Below are positions 1-9,750 of a stretch of DNA of 64,000 bases, one piece after another. The notes beneath the pieces are model-generated. The model was not told the DNA's origin. It ran no database searches and saw nothing but the letters and a program-made list of their open reading frames with translations. The stretch lies in assembly GCA_027627705.1 (NCBI GenBank), contig CP091242.1:1694905-1758904 (forward strand), read 5' to 3'. Origin of the DNA: Hyphomonadaceae bacterium BL14. Its GTDB lineage: Bacteria > Pseudomonadota > Alphaproteobacteria > Caulobacterales > Maricaulaceae. Numbering within the stretch: the first letter of the stretch is position 1; every line of letters starts with the position of its first letter. Position numbers and translations under genes: made by a program.

Positions 1-6
1 CACGCT

Positions 7-1092
7 CTAGGACCAGCTGTCGCGGAAGGCGGTCAGCGCGTCGACTACGGCGCGATTATGCGCCTCGAGCCCTACGGTGATGCGCAGGGCGTTCGGCAGG
101 CCGTAGGGTGCCAGCGCCCGCACGACGAGGCCGCGCGCGGTCAGGAAGCGATCGGCGTCCGCCGCCGTCCGGCCTGGTGCGTCAGGGAAATGCACCAGCA
201 CGAAATTGCACACCGACGGCGTAACCTCGAAGCCGAGCCCGCCGAGCTGCTGGGTCAGATAGGCCAGCCATTGATCGTTATGGTGCTTGGACCGGCGCAC
301 GAAGTCAGGATCGGAAATGGCGGCTACGCCTGCTTCAATGGCGGGCAGGTTGACGTTGAAGGGGCCGCGCACGCGGTGGATCACGTCAACCACCTCCTGC
401 GGGCCATACATCCAGCCCAGCCGCAGGGCGGCGAGACCATGGATTTTCGAGAACGTCCGCGTCACCACGACGTTGGAATACGCGTCCGCCAGCGCAATCG
501 GGTCTTCCCAGCCAGGTGCCTCGACAAACTCGGCATAGGCGCCGTCCAGCACCAGCAACGTATCCTCGGGCAGGCCCTCGCGCAGGCGGCGCACCTCGGA
601 GCCGGGAATCCACGTGCCGGTGGGATTGTTCGGATTGGCCAGAAACACGATGCGCGCGCCGGGCCTGGCCGCCTCGATCAACGCGTCCACATCAGCGGTG
701 TAGTCGCGCTCGGGCGCGCTGACGCAGTGAGCACCCGATTGCAGAGCCACCAGCCGGTAGACCAGAAATCCGTATTGGCTTTGCACCACCGTATCGCCCG
801 GTGCCAGATAGGCCCGTCCGATCAGCTGCAACAGCTCGTCCGAGCCTGCGCCGCACACGATGCGCGCCGGATCAATCCCTTCAGCCTTGCCGATGGCTTC
901 GCGCAGCTTGGTGGCACCGCCATCGGGATAGAGCTGCAGCCGCCCGGCCGCCGCCTTGAAGGCTTCAGCCGCTTTCGGGCTGGCGCCCAGCGCATTTTCA
1001 TTGGACGACAGCTTCACCGCGCCCGCAGGCGCAGCCGCGCCGGGCACATAGGGCTTGATATCCAGAAGGCCGGGGCGGGGTTGAAGTGTCAT
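7..1092 (-). CDS. hisC: Histidinol-phosphate aminotransferase
   Basis: This is a PLP-dependent class I/II aminotransferase of 361 residues, the usual length for HisC. It converts imidazole-acetol phosphate and glutamate to histidinol phosphate in histidine biosynthesis. The N-terminal SSNENALGASP segment, the ANPNNPTGT motif and the RTFSKIHGLAALRLG segment with the PLP-binding lysine are all visible. The start overlaps the stop of the upstream methyltransferase by 4 nt (ATGA), so the two are probably translationally coupled. Some alphaproteobacterial relatives also act on aromatic amino acids, so the exact substrate is inferred. Confidence 0.93.
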   Translation of the reverse strand: MTLQPRPGLLDIKPYVPGAAAPAGAVKLSSNENALGASPKAAEAFKAAAGRLQLYPDGGATKLREAIGKAEGIDPARIVCGAGSDELLQLIGRAYLAPGDTVVQSQYGFLVYRLVALQSGAHCVSAPERDYTADVDALIEAARPGARIVFLANPNNPTGTWIPGSEVRRLREGLPEDTLLVLDGAYAEFVEAPGWEDPIALADAYSNVVVTRTFSKIHGLAALRLGWMYGPQEVVDVIHRVRGPFNVNLPAIEAGVAAISDPDFVRRSKHHNDQWLAYLTQQLGGLGFEVTPSVCNFVLVHFPDAPGRTAADADRFLTARGLVVRALAPYGLPNALRITVGLEAHNRAVVDALTAFRDSWS

Positions 1093-1862
1093 GGGGATGG
1101 GTCTTTCGCGGCGGGATGGGACGGCTTGGTGCGGGGAGATAGCGCGGGGCGCGCGGTGCCTTCAAGCGCGGGGCGCCGGACACGTTCAGCCGAGCCGCCC
1201 GGACGCACCGCGCCCACATGCTTGATCGCCTCAGCCAGGATCAGCCCGCCAAAGGCCGGTGCCACCCGCTCGCCCGCGCTTTCAAACGCCGACGCGGTCT
1301 TCGGACCGCACGCCCAGCGCCAGGGCGGCGCATAGAGCGCTCGCGACCAGGCCACGGGTTCGAACAGGGCACCAGTCAAAAGGTCCGATAGCTGGCGGCG
1401 CGAAAACGGACGGCCATGGCCGAAGGGCGTGGCTTCGGACCGCGCCCACAGGCCGGCGCGGTGGGCGGCGATCACCACGATGCGCCCTTCCGGTGCCGTG
1501 ACCCGCCACAGCTCGCGCAGGAGCCGGCGCAGATCCTCGGCCTCTTCCAGTGCATGGGCCAGCACGACCCGGTCAAACATGGCTTCCTTGAAGGGCAGGC
1601 GCGCCTCCTCGCCCAGTGCGGTGAGCGAAGGGGCTGCTTTTGGCCAGCCCACAGCGCCCTGCGAGGCCGGCATATAGGCCACGGTGCGCCGCGCCTCGGC
1701 CCGGTAGGGTTCAAGATACGCCCCGGCAAAGCCATAGCCGAGCATGTCCAGCCCCTTGGCCTGGGGCCACAGCGCGGTCAGGCGGCGCAGCGCCATGTCG
1801 CGCGCGGCGCGGCCGCGGGGGGAGCGGTAGAAGCGGTCGATTTCGAGCGCATCGGTGCGCAT
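1089..1862 (-). CDS. Class I SAM-dependent methyltransferase
   Basis: The product is 257 residues when started at MRTDALEIDRFY; longer in-frame extension would run antisense into gloB and is not credible. It has a degenerate class I methyltransferase core: GLDMLGYGFAGAYLE takes the place of the glycine-rich SAM loop, and an acidic FDRVVLAHALEE and LRELWRVTAPEGRIVVI follow. The C-terminal tail of about 60 residues is Pro/Arg/Ala-rich and looks disordered. It is divergent from gloB (85 nt apart) and coupled to hisC. Methyltransferases of this type often sit beside gloB in alphaproteobacteria; the substrate is unknown. Confidence 0.82.
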   Translation of the reverse strand: MRTDALEIDRFYRSPRGRAARDMALRRLTALWPQAKGLDMLGYGFAGAYLEPYRAEARRTVAYMPASQGAVGWPKAAPSLTALGEEARLPFKEAMFDRVVLAHALEEAEDLRRLLRELWRVTAPEGRIVVIAAHRAGLWARSEATPFGHGRPFSRRQLSDLLTGALFEPVAWSRALYAPPWRWACGPKTASAFESAGERVAPAFGGLILAEAIKHVGAVRPGGSAERVRRPALEGTARPALSPRTKPSHPAAKDPSP

Positions 1863-1946
1863 AGGCGAGCCTCGCAATAGCGTCGTGTATAATGATAGGC
1901 TCTGCCCCCCGCCCGTGTAAGGGCATGCGCACAGGAGGGCGTCGTC

Positions 1947-2714
1947 ATGGCCCTGCAGATCCGGCAGTTTCCCTGCCTTCAGGACAATTACGGCTTCCTG
2001 ATCGCCTGCAGCGAGACCGGCGCGTGCGCGGCCATCGACACACCCGAACCCGCCCGCATCCTGGACGAAGCACGCGCCGCGGGCTGGCGCCTCGGCGAGA
2101 TCTGGACCACCCACCATCACTGGGACCATGCCGGGGGCAATGACACCATCCGCGCGGCCAATGGCGCGCGCATCACCGCCCCTGCCGCCGAAGCGGACAA
2201 GATCGGCCATGTGGACGCCGCGGTCAGGCCCGGCGACCGGGTCAGGCTCGGCGCGCTGGAGGCGCAGGTTCTGGATGTGGGCGGCCACACGCTGGGCCAG
2301 GTCGCCTACTGGTTCGAGACCGAAGGCGTGGTGTTCGTGGGCGACGCCCTGTTCGCGCTGGGCTGCGGGCGCCTGTTCGAGGGCACGCCGCGCCAGGCCC
2401 AGGCCGGGCTGGCGCGCCTGCGTGATCTGCCGGACACCACGCGCGTCTACTGCGCCCATGAATACACGCAGGCCAATGCGAGATTTGCACTCAGCATCGA
2501 TCCGGACAATGACGCCCTGCAGGCTTATGCCCGCGAGGTCGAGGCCCTGCGCGCACGCGGCGAGCCGACCGTGCCCACGACCATAGCCCGCGAGCGCGCG
2601 GCCAATCCGTTTCTGCGCTGGGATGATGCGGGCTTGCGCACCCGCCTGGGTCTGGAGACCGCGCAGGACTGGGAGGTCTATGGCGAGGTGCGCGCCCGCA
2701 AGGACAGGTTCTGA
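1947..2714 (+). CDS. gloB: Hydroxyacylglutathione hydrolase (glyoxalase II)
   Basis: This metallo-beta-lactamase-fold thioesterase of 255 residues hydrolyses S-lactoylglutathione to lactate and glutathione in methylglyoxal detoxification. The metal-binding THHHWDHAGG motif, the later histidine in DVGGHTLGQ, the metal-bridging aspartate in VFVGDALFALGCGR and the YCAHEYT segment are all present. The C-terminal glyoxalase II domain (TIARERAANPFLRW) is typical of true GloB. The gene is divergent from the methyltransferase and ends 3 nt from the convergent cpaA stop. Confidence 0.95.
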   Translation: MALQIRQFPCLQDNYGFLIACSETGACAAIDTPEPARILDEARAAGWRLGEIWTTHHHWDHAGGNDTIRAANGARITAPAAEADKIGHVDAAVRPGDRVRLGALEAQVLDVGGHTLGQVAYWFETEGVVFVGDALFALGCGRLFEGTPRQAQAGLARLRDLPDTTRVYCAHEYTQANARFALSIDPDNDALQAYAREVEALRARGEPTVPTTIARERAANPFLRWDDAGLRTRLGLETAQDWEVYGEVRARKDRF

Positions 2715-2717
2715 AGC

Positions 2718-3221
2718 CTACAGCCCCAGCGCCATGAAGATCTGGCTGCGCGGCAGGGTGATCAGCGCGCCCGCGGCAATGGCGATGCCGTAAGGGGCCG
2801 GCGCACCCGGTGCCAGCGCGGTTCCGGTCAGGCGCCCGGCCATTTGGGGGATCGCCGGGGCGATGCGGCGCGCCAGCACCAGCACCAGGGCCAGCACGCC
2901 GCCCGCCAGCATGGACCACACCAGAAACGACACCACGTCCGGCCAGCCAAACCACAGCGCCCCGGCGGCCAGCAGCTTCACATCGCCCCCGCCCAGCCAG
3001 CCTGGCGCCCACAGCGCCATGCCCGCGGCCAGCACCACAAACCCGGTCAGCAGCGCCAGCCCCGCCCCCGGCCAGCCATAGCCCAGCGTGAACGCGGCCG
3101 GGATCCAGGCCAGCACCAGCACGCCGGAAATCCAGTTGGGAATGATGAAGCGCGCCGCATCATGCCAGGCCGCGGCGAGCATCAGGCCGGCCAGGGCGAG
3201 AATGAGGATATGGGCGATCAT
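2718..3221 (-). CDS. cpaA: Type IV prepilin peptidase, CpaA/TadV type (A24 family)
   Basis: This 167-residue polytopic membrane protein has about five hydrophobic segments. The two catalytic aspartates of A24 peptidases lie in WHDAARFIIPNW near the N terminus and in the GxGD-type motif GGGDVKLLAA. It lacks the N-methylase domain, as do the short TadV/CpaA enzymes that process Flp pilins. The Flp pilin gene is next upstream on the same strand, which supports a Tad/Flp pilus role. The rest of the tad operon is not in the window. Confidence 0.88.
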   Translation of the reverse strand: MIAHILILALAGLMLAAAWHDAARFIIPNWISGVLVLAWIPAAFTLGYGWPGAGLALLTGFVVLAAGMALWAPGWLGGGDVKLLAAGALWFGWPDVVSFLVWSMLAGGVLALVLVLARRIAPAIPQMAGRLTGTALAPGAPAPYGIAIAAGALITLPRSQIFMALGL

Positions 3222-3311
3222 GGCTGTGCGTCCCGTTCAAGGTCTGTGCGTCAGCGCCAGCCTGTACCCGCAGGGCTTAAGGCTTCCCCAACACGGGGCC
3301 CCGCCCGAACG

Positions 3312-3343
3312 CAAAAGAGCCGCCCCGGTGACGGGACGGCTCT
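3312..3343 (-). terminator. Rho-independent terminator of the Flp pilin gene
   Basis: On the minus strand the arms AGAGCCG and CGGCTCT pair, with an inner CCCG/CGGG stem and a GTGA-type loop, and a TTTT run follows. It lies about 37 nt after the pilin stop, separating the highly expressed pilin from cpaA. Confidence 0.75.
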
Positions 3344-3379
3344 GTTCGCCGACAAATACGCCCCTTGGGGCGGCGCCGA

Positions 3380-3553
3380 TTACTCCGGCGCGACGATGCC
3401 GTCAGCCACCGACTGGAAGGTCGTTTCCAGGTTGGTGCCGACCAGGCCGACCACGGTGATGATCGCCACGGCGATCAGGGCAGCGATCAGGCCATATTCA
3501 ATAGCCGTGGCGCCAGACTCGTCTTTGAAGAATTTCGAAACCAGGTTTTTCAT
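3380..3553 (-). CDS. pilA: Flp/Fap-type pilin subunit
   Basis: This 57-residue Flp pilin is the major subunit of a Tad-type pilus. It has the short charged leader MKNLVSKFFKDESG, the cleavage and E5 region TAIEYGLIAALIA, and one long hydrophobic helix. The start at 3553 is preferred because GGAG lies 9 nt upstream; the next in-frame ATG (3559) would place the RBS too close. The strong leader, terminator and separate promoter region suggest independent high expression. Confidence 0.92.
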   Translation of the reverse strand: MKNLVSKFFKDESGATAIEYGLIAALIAVAIITVVGLVGTNLETTFQSVADGIVAPE

Positions 3554-3669
3554 GTCCATCCACTCCGTTTGCTCTTTTTTCCAGCCCAGAGGCTCAAGTC
3601 CGTCCCGACCCGCTCTGAACGTGATGTGAGTAAACACGAGGACGATTTAAAGCGGGTAAAAATCCATGC

Positions 3670-3684
3670 TTTATTTTGAGTTAA
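3670..3684 (-). promoter_or_regulatory. Near-consensus CtrA box upstream of the pilin
   Basis: On the minus strand this reads TTAACTCAAAATAAA, i.e. TTAA-N7-TAAA, matching 7 of 8 defined positions of the CtrA consensus. It is about 117 nt upstream of the pilin start, in an AT-rich intergenic region. CtrA controls pilA in Caulobacter (established); direct control here is inference. Confidence 0.4.
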
Positions 3685-3806
3685 TCGCGTTTGTGTGGTC
3701 TATGGTTTACACGCGGTGAATCAAGTGGACCCTCCCGGGCCCCTGTTTAGACTTCCTTCATCCGCGCGCGCGACAACAGGGCGAGTGTTCCTATGAGGAT
3801 GACGCC

Positions 3807-4223
3807 ATGCGCCTGTGCGCCCGTATCGCCGCTCTCGCCCTCACCCTCGCCCTGACGGCCGCCGCCGGCGCGCCCGCCCTGGCCCAGGTGTTCCGCGTGC
3901 CCGCCGACCACGCCGCCCTGATCCGCCTGCCCGGCGAGGCGGCGGCCATTGTGGTGGGCAATCCGGCCATCGCTGACGCCAATCTCTATGATGCGCGCAC
4001 CATCTTCATCACGGGCAAGCAATTCGGGCGCACCAATCTGATCGCGCTGAACGCTGCGGGCCGCGTGCTCTATACCGCCGACCTCTCCGTCACCGGCAAT
4101 GACCGGGGCGTGGTGCAGGTGTTCCGCAACAATACCCGCGCCAGCTATGTCTGCGCGCCCGACTGCCAGGCCATCCCCACCCTGGCCAATGACGCGGCGT
4201 GGAACACGCTCGACGGCGGCTGA
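3807..4223 (+). CDS. Secreted pilus-assembly N-terminal-domain protein (CpaC-N-like)
   Basis: The 138-residue product begins with a clear Sec signal peptide ending about ALAQ (residues 1-27). The mature part resembles the N-terminal domain of RcpA/CpaC secretins: LPGEAAAIVVGNPAIADANLYDARTIFITGKQFGRTNLIAL. No secretin barrel domain is present, so it is a stand-alone version. A GAGGA motif precedes the chosen ATG. Two cysteines near the C terminus (CAPDC) may form a disulfide. Its place next to pilin and cpaA suggests a periplasmic pilus accessory role. Confidence 0.8.
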   Translation: MRLCARIAALALTLALTAAAGAPALAQVFRVPADHAALIRLPGEAAAIVVGNPAIADANLYDARTIFITGKQFGRTNLIALNAAGRVLYTADLSVTGNDRGVVQVFRNNTRASYVCAPDCQAIPTLANDAAWNTLDGG

Positions 4224-4310
4224 GCCGTCAGCAAAATCGCGTGACCGCACGGGGCGATCCGTCATATAAACGCGGCTGAGGGCCTTGCCCTCGGTGCAAA
4301 GGATCACGCC

Positions 4311-4457
4311 ATGGCCAAAGGCCAACAAAAATCCGGCCGCGAGGCGAAAAAGCCCAAAGCCGAGAAGAACCAGAAGAAAAAGACCAACGCCTCGCAGCCC
4401 TCACAGAAGACCGGATCGGTCGGCGGGCTGGAGCATCTGGGCAACAAGAAGAGCTAG
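4311..4457 (+). CDS. Small Lys-rich conserved protein (48 aa)
   Basis: This short ORF starts MAKGQQKSGREAKKPKAEKN and ends EHLGNKKS. It is very rich in Lys and Gln and should be basic and disordered. Proteins with a MAKGQxRSxREAKKPK-like start recur in alphaproteobacteria (recalled from general knowledge, not searched). Codon use is normal for the window. Function unknown; nucleic-acid binding would fit the charge but is speculation. Confidence 0.7.
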   Translation: MAKGQQKSGREAKKPKAEKNQKKKTNASQPSQKTGSVGGLEHLGNKKS

Positions 4458-4891
4458 GCGCCCGCGCCGCGCTCATTTCTTGTATTTCCGGAATGGGTTT
4501 GGGCCCAAGTGCAGCAACGGGTACGCGCCCGTTTGTTGTTCCGGACTGGGCGTTGGCCCAAATCCGGGACCCGTCCCGCCTAATCGGAGCCAGCGCGGCA
4601 GCTGACGGTATGGGATGACGGGTCCCGGGCCGCCCGTCAAAGCACGGCAGGCTGCTGTGATTTCGTCCCAATCGGCCTGACCCGCCGGGCGGGCGGGCGT
4701 GAGCGTCTCCGGTGAGACTCCGTCCGGCGACTGTCCTCTTACCGTTCTTACCGTTCTTACCGTTCTCATCCTCCACCCTGGGCTATGGTCCGCCTTCCGC
4801 CCGGACATATCCGGGACGCGCTACCATAGCCCCGCCCGCAGCAGGGGCGGACAAGCGGCGGACTGGCGGCATGGCGGGGGGCCATTCCCCA
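4458..4891. other. Intergenic region with degenerate palindromes and a 9-bp triplet repeat
   Basis: I see no convincing gene here. Positions 4488-4600 form a degenerate version of the neighbouring palindromic element, with paired TTTGGGCC and GGCCCAAA arms and CCGG cores. The 9-bp unit TTACCGTTC is repeated three times at 4739-4765. Open frames that cross it are Arg/Pro/Gly-rich and follow the repeats, so they were not called. Confidence 0.6.
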
Positions 4892-5044
4892 CCCCTGCCT
4901 TCCCGGAATTGGCGCAGCCCATATCCGGGACCTATCGCGATACATCTCAGCCGCCGCAACGGTGGACAGCCTCGGTGGATGGGTCCCGGGTCTCCCCCGG
5001 ATCAAGTCCGGGGTCGCCCGGGAAAACAAGATGGGTGTTTTGAT
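4892..5044. repeat. Long palindromic repeat element, copy 1
   Basis: This is a REP/BIME-like unit. The left end has TTCCCGG...ATATCCGGGACC and the right end has GGATGGGTCCCGGG...CGCCCGGGAAAACAAG, so outer (TTCCCGG/CCGGGAA) and inner (CGGGACC/GGTCCCG) arms can pair into a branched hairpin. The centre, about 50 nt, contains ACATCTCAGCCGCC, which is shared with copy 2. Confidence 0.8.
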
Positions 5045-5048
5045 CCCC

Positions 5049-5191
5049 CGCCCCCTGTTTTCCCGGAATTTGCGAAGCAAATATCCGGGACCCATCGCGA
5101 CACATCTCAGCCGCCCAGGCGGCGGAAAGCATTGGTGGATGGCTCCCGGCGCTCGCTCCGCTCGGCCGGGAAAACAAGGTGGGTTGTTTTG
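5049..5191. repeat. Long palindromic repeat element, copy 2
   Basis: It has the same architecture as copy 1 and follows it directly. Its left hairpin TTTGCGAAGCAAA is enclosed by TCCCGG/CCGGGA and is identical to that of copy 3. The right end carries GGCCGGGAAAACAAGG. It ends about 29 nt before the GIY-YIG start codon. Confidence 0.8.
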
Positions 5192-5219
5192 AGGGAGATC
5201 GCTGCATCATATTCGCGCT

Positions 5220-5516
5220 ATGCGCGATTATAATTTCTACGTCTACATCATGGCGAACCGGAAGCAGGGCGCGCTTTATACCGGGGTGACGAATGATCTG
5301 GTGCGCCGGGTGTGGGAGCATCGCGAGGGGATCGGCTCGGCCTTTGTGCGCCAGCACAAGGTGACGCGTCTCGTCTGGTACGACCATCATAACGATGTGC
5401 TGGAGGCGTACGCCCACGAGCGCCGGCTCAAGCGCTGGCGGCGCGCCTGGAAGATCACCCTGATCGAAACCGAAAACCCGGACTGGCGCGATCTGACCTT
5501 TGACCTGACGCTCTAA
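5220..5516 (+). CDS. GIY-YIG family single-domain nuclease
   Basis: This 98-residue protein consists of one GIY-YIG domain of the small UvrC/YhbQ-like type. The family motif appears as FYVYIM...GALYTGVTNDLVRRVWEHREG, with the arginine of the active site in LVRRVWEH and a downstream catalytic glutamate in EAYAHERRLKRWRRAWK. No DNA-recognition domain is attached. The gene is embedded between copies of a palindromic repeat, two upstream and about one and a half downstream. Such proteins are common, but their role is poorly defined. Confidence 0.88.
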   Translation: MRDYNFYVYIMANRKQGALYTGVTNDLVRRVWEHREGIGSAFVRQHKVTRLVWYDHHNDVLEAYAHERRLKRWRRAWKITLIETENPDWRDLTFDLTL

Positions 5517-5545
5517 CCCCCCTTCCCCTGCTTTGGTTAAATCCC

Positions 5546-5688
5546 CCATCCCTGTTTTCCCGGAATTTGCGAAGCAAATATCCGGGACCCATCCCCCATA
5601 AGACCCAACCCTCAAGCGGCTGAAAGCATCGGTGGCTGGGTCCCGGGTCTCCCTCCGATCGCCCGGGAAAACAAGATGGGTGTTTTGA
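5546..5688. repeat. Long palindromic repeat element, copy 3
   Basis: The left part TCCCGGAATTTGCGAAGCAA is identical to copy 2, and the right part CGCCCGGGAAAACAAGATGG is identical to copy 1. The middle differs from both. It begins about 30 nt after the GIY-YIG stop. Confidence 0.8.
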
Positions 5689-5692
5689 TTCC

Positions 5693-5752
5693 CCACCCCT
5701 GTTTTCCCGGAAGCCCCGGCCTTGAGCCGGGGATATCCGGGACCCATCCCCC
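5693..5752. repeat. Partial palindromic repeat (left half), copy 4
   Basis: Only the left hairpin of the element is present: TTTTCCCGG...GATATCCGGGACCCATC, with an internal CCCCGGC-CTTGA-GCCGGGG stem replacing the GCGAAGC stem. It abuts the stop codon of thiC and may serve as its transcription terminator. Confidence 0.65.
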
Positions 5753-5755
5753 CCC

Positions 5756-7642
<1,887 letters not shown>

Positions 7643-7699
7643 TCAAGGTGGCGAAGGGTCAGGGGCGTTTGGGCGTGGCGGGTAAGGGCGCGGGCGGGA

Positions 7700-8188
7700 T
7701 CAGCCGGTGACGGCCCAGCGGACAGTCGGGCTGATGAGGGCGAGGTCGCCATCGGGACTTTCAGCCACGCTGAACCGGAAGCGGGCTTCCACCGGGCGGC
7801 GGTTCGCCTCCACCGGCTCAGCCACAAAGCTCAGCGTGCAGTCATGGGCGCGCGCGGGCTCGGTCAGGGGCGTGCAGACGGCCGAGCGGGTCTCGGCCAC
7901 ATCCAGGGCGGGCAGCACCCAGTAGGACAGGGAGGTCTCCGACACCGGCTCGCCGGTCGTCCAGTCGGACGGGACCAGATCCTCGGCGTTCTCCACCAGC
8001 AGAACATGCAGGGCGGCGGCGGCGGGGCCTGTGGCTTCGGGCGCGGCGGTGTCGGGTGCGGCGGTGTCGGGCGCGGCGGTCTCGGGCGCGGCGGTCTCGG
8101 GTGCGGCCTGCTCAGCCACGGGGGCCGGGCTGCAGGCGGCGATCAGGACGGACAGGGCGGCAAAGCCGGCAAGGCGCATGACGGTCAT
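7700..8188 (-). CDS. Putative lipoprotein with Ala/Pro/Glu repeat linker
   Basis: The 162-residue product has a lipoprotein signal peptide with lipobox LIAAC (Cys19). After it comes a low-complexity linker of AAPET/AAPDT pentapeptide repeats (about residues 28-53), then a compact domain of about 105 residues with two cysteines (VCTPLTE, DCTLSF). The linker is encoded by a near-perfect 15-bp repeat and is prone to copy-number change. Its start overlaps the stop of the MmcQ-like gene by 4 nt. No known domain was recognised. Confidence 0.75.
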   Translation of the reverse strand: MTVMRLAGFAALSVLIAACSPAPVAEQAAPETAAPETAAPDTAAPDTAAPEATGPAAAALHVLLVENAEDLVPSDWTTGEPVSETSLSYWVLPALDVAETRSAVCTPLTEPARAHDCTLSFVAEPVEANRRPVEARFRFSVAESPDGDLALISPTVRWAVTG

Positions 8189-8634
8189 CGGTCAGTCTCC
8201 GGGGTCAAAGGGTCAGGATGGGGCGGGACGCGCGCGGCAGCGGGCGCGGGTGAGAGAGCGTCCAGCCCCAGCGCGGCGCGGCGCTTTCTGGTGAGGGCGA
8301 GGGCGGCCAGGCGCCAGCTTTCGGTGAGGTGGGATTTCAGCTCGTCATCGCTGACGCTGGCGTCGGACGTGCGCTGGATCCACAGCATGCCGCGCGAGGC
8401 GAGATAGGGCGCCGGCCGGCAGCCGGGCGCATCGCGCAGCACCTCGTACACGATGTCGGAGCATTTGAAGGTGACGGCGAGCGGCGCGTCCGCATCCTGG
8501 CTGGCCACGGCGAACACCTTGCCAGTCTGGCCGGGGCCAACGCCCACCTTCCACACATGCGCCCCGCCCCACTGGACGACATGGGTCGCAGCAGGCAGCG
8601 CGGCGCAATGGGTGTTGTAATCGTCTCGCGTCAT
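8185..8634 (-). CDS. MmcQ/YjbR family protein
   Basis: This 149-residue protein matches the MmcQ/YjbR (CyaY-like fold) family: MTRDDYNTHCAALPAATHVVQWGGAHVWKVG..KVFAVAS and the C-terminal RGMLWIQRTSDASVSDDELKSHLTESWRLA. The family is often labelled DNA-binding, but its role is not firmly known. The start at 8634 has GGAG close upstream; an alternative ATG at 8643 adds three residues. It is probably in one transcript with the downstream lipoprotein and perhaps thiC. Confidence 0.82.
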   Translation of the reverse strand: MTRDDYNTHCAALPAATHVVQWGGAHVWKVGVGPGQTGKVFAVASQDADAPLAVTFKCSDIVYEVLRDAPGCRPAPYLASRGMLWIQRTSDASVSDDELKSHLTESWRLAALALTRKRRAALGLDALSPAPAAARVPPHPDPLTPETDR

Positions 8635-8816
8635 AAGCTCCATCCCGACGCCGGCATGACCCGGATCCGGTCCTGAGGGTGCTGTCTCAGCCCCGTGATG
8701 GTCACGGGACGCCCCTTGGAACGTTCATGGCGGGAACCTCGCACGCGCCGGGTGCCGCGCGCAAGGGCGCCGCGGAGTGCTTGGCGCGCCGGGGCAAGCG
8801 GCCTAGAACTTGGCCC

Positions 8817-9656
8817 ATGAGCCCGCGCCCCGTCCTCGCCATCGCCTATGATTTTGACGGCACGCTGTCGCCGGGCTCCATGCAGGAGCATTCCTTCATC
8901 CCGGAGATCGGCGAGGACAAGGCCGCCTTCTGGGCGCGGGTGAATGGCGATGCGGCGCGGCTCAAGGCCGACAATATCCTGGTCTACATGCACGAGATGG
9001 TGAAGGCGGCGCGCAAGCAGGGTGTGCGATTCCGCAAGGAAGACATCCAGCGCCACGGCGCGCGCGTGGGGTTTTTCCCCGGCGTGGCCGATGGCTGGTT
9101 CGCCCGTCAGCGCGAACGCGGCGCGGCGGCGGGGCTGGAGGTGCAGCACGTGATCATCTCGTCGGGCCTCAAAGAGATGATCGCGGCCAGCGCCATCGGG
9201 CCGGAATTTGCCGCCATCTTCGCCTCGGAATTCAAATACGACGCCAATGACGTGCCCGAGTGGGCGGCGGCGGCGGTGAACTACACCAACAAGACCCAGT
9301 TCCTGTTCCGCATCAACAAGGGCGCGATGGACCCCGGCGACCACGCGGCGGTCAACCGCTATGTGCCCGAGGACGAGCGCCCGGTGCCGTTCCGCAACAT
9401 GATCTATATCGGCGATGGCGATACCGATGTGCCGTGCATGCGCACGGTCAAGGAACAGGGCGGCGTGTCCATCGCGGTGCACCCGCCTGAAGACGAGGCC
9501 CTGGCGGCCAAGACCACGCAGCTGAAAGCCGATCACCGGGTGCATTTCACCGCCCAGGCCGATTTCACCGAAGGCTCCGCACTGGACGCCTATGTCGCTG
9601 CGGCCATCGACAAGATTGCGGCGGTGGAGCGCCTGAAGGCGCTGGAGCGCGGCTGA
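8817..9656 (+). CDS. HAD-superfamily hydrolase (PSP-like)
   Basis: The product is 279 residues from MSPRPVLAIAYDFDGTLSPG. HAD motif I is DFDGT, motif II is ISSGLKEM, and motif III is YIGDGDTDVPC. A large helical cap lies between motifs I and II, as in phosphoserine phosphatase-like proteins. The upstream in-frame extension (to 8679) has no family-like sequence, so the later ATG was chosen. The substrate cannot be told from sequence. Confidence 0.85.
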   Translation: MSPRPVLAIAYDFDGTLSPGSMQEHSFIPEIGEDKAAFWARVNGDAARLKADNILVYMHEMVKAARKQGVRFRKEDIQRHGARVGFFPGVADGWFARQRERGAAAGLEVQHVIISSGLKEMIAASAIGPEFAAIFASEFKYDANDVPEWAAAAVNYTNKTQFLFRINKGAMDPGDHAAVNRYVPEDERPVPFRNMIYIGDGDTDVPCMRTVKEQGGVSIAVHPPEDEALAAKTTQLKADHRVHFTAQADFTEGSALDAYVAAAIDKIAAVERLKALERG

Positions 9657-9750
9657 CAGGGCGGGGGCTCAGGCCCAGGTGCGGCGAGGCGCCCCATCGC
9701 GTCCGGCCCCGGAATGCGCGAAATGTCCCCAAACGAATGAGGGATATTTC

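Noticed and set aside
58..1335. Plus-strand frame of 425 codons
   Set aside because: Shadow of hisC and the methyltransferase; no recognisable domain and no RBS.
4739..4765. Possible CRISPR or iteron array
   Set aside because: Only three 9-bp units with no spacers and no cas or replication genes nearby.
4473..4808. Minus-strand 111-codon frame in the repeat region
   Set aside because: It follows the palindromic repeats and the 9-bp tandem repeat (RTVRTVRTVR), with atypical composition.
4947..5747. Minus-strand frame of 266 codons across the palindromic elements
   Set aside because: It reads through repeats (recurring GPGY, FRENRG words) and antisense of the GIY-YIG gene. Repeat-derived frames of this kind are artefacts.
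8679..8816. Earlier start for the HAD hydrolase
   Set aside because: The added 46 residues are not family-like; the ATG at 8817 begins just before the DFDGT strand as usual.
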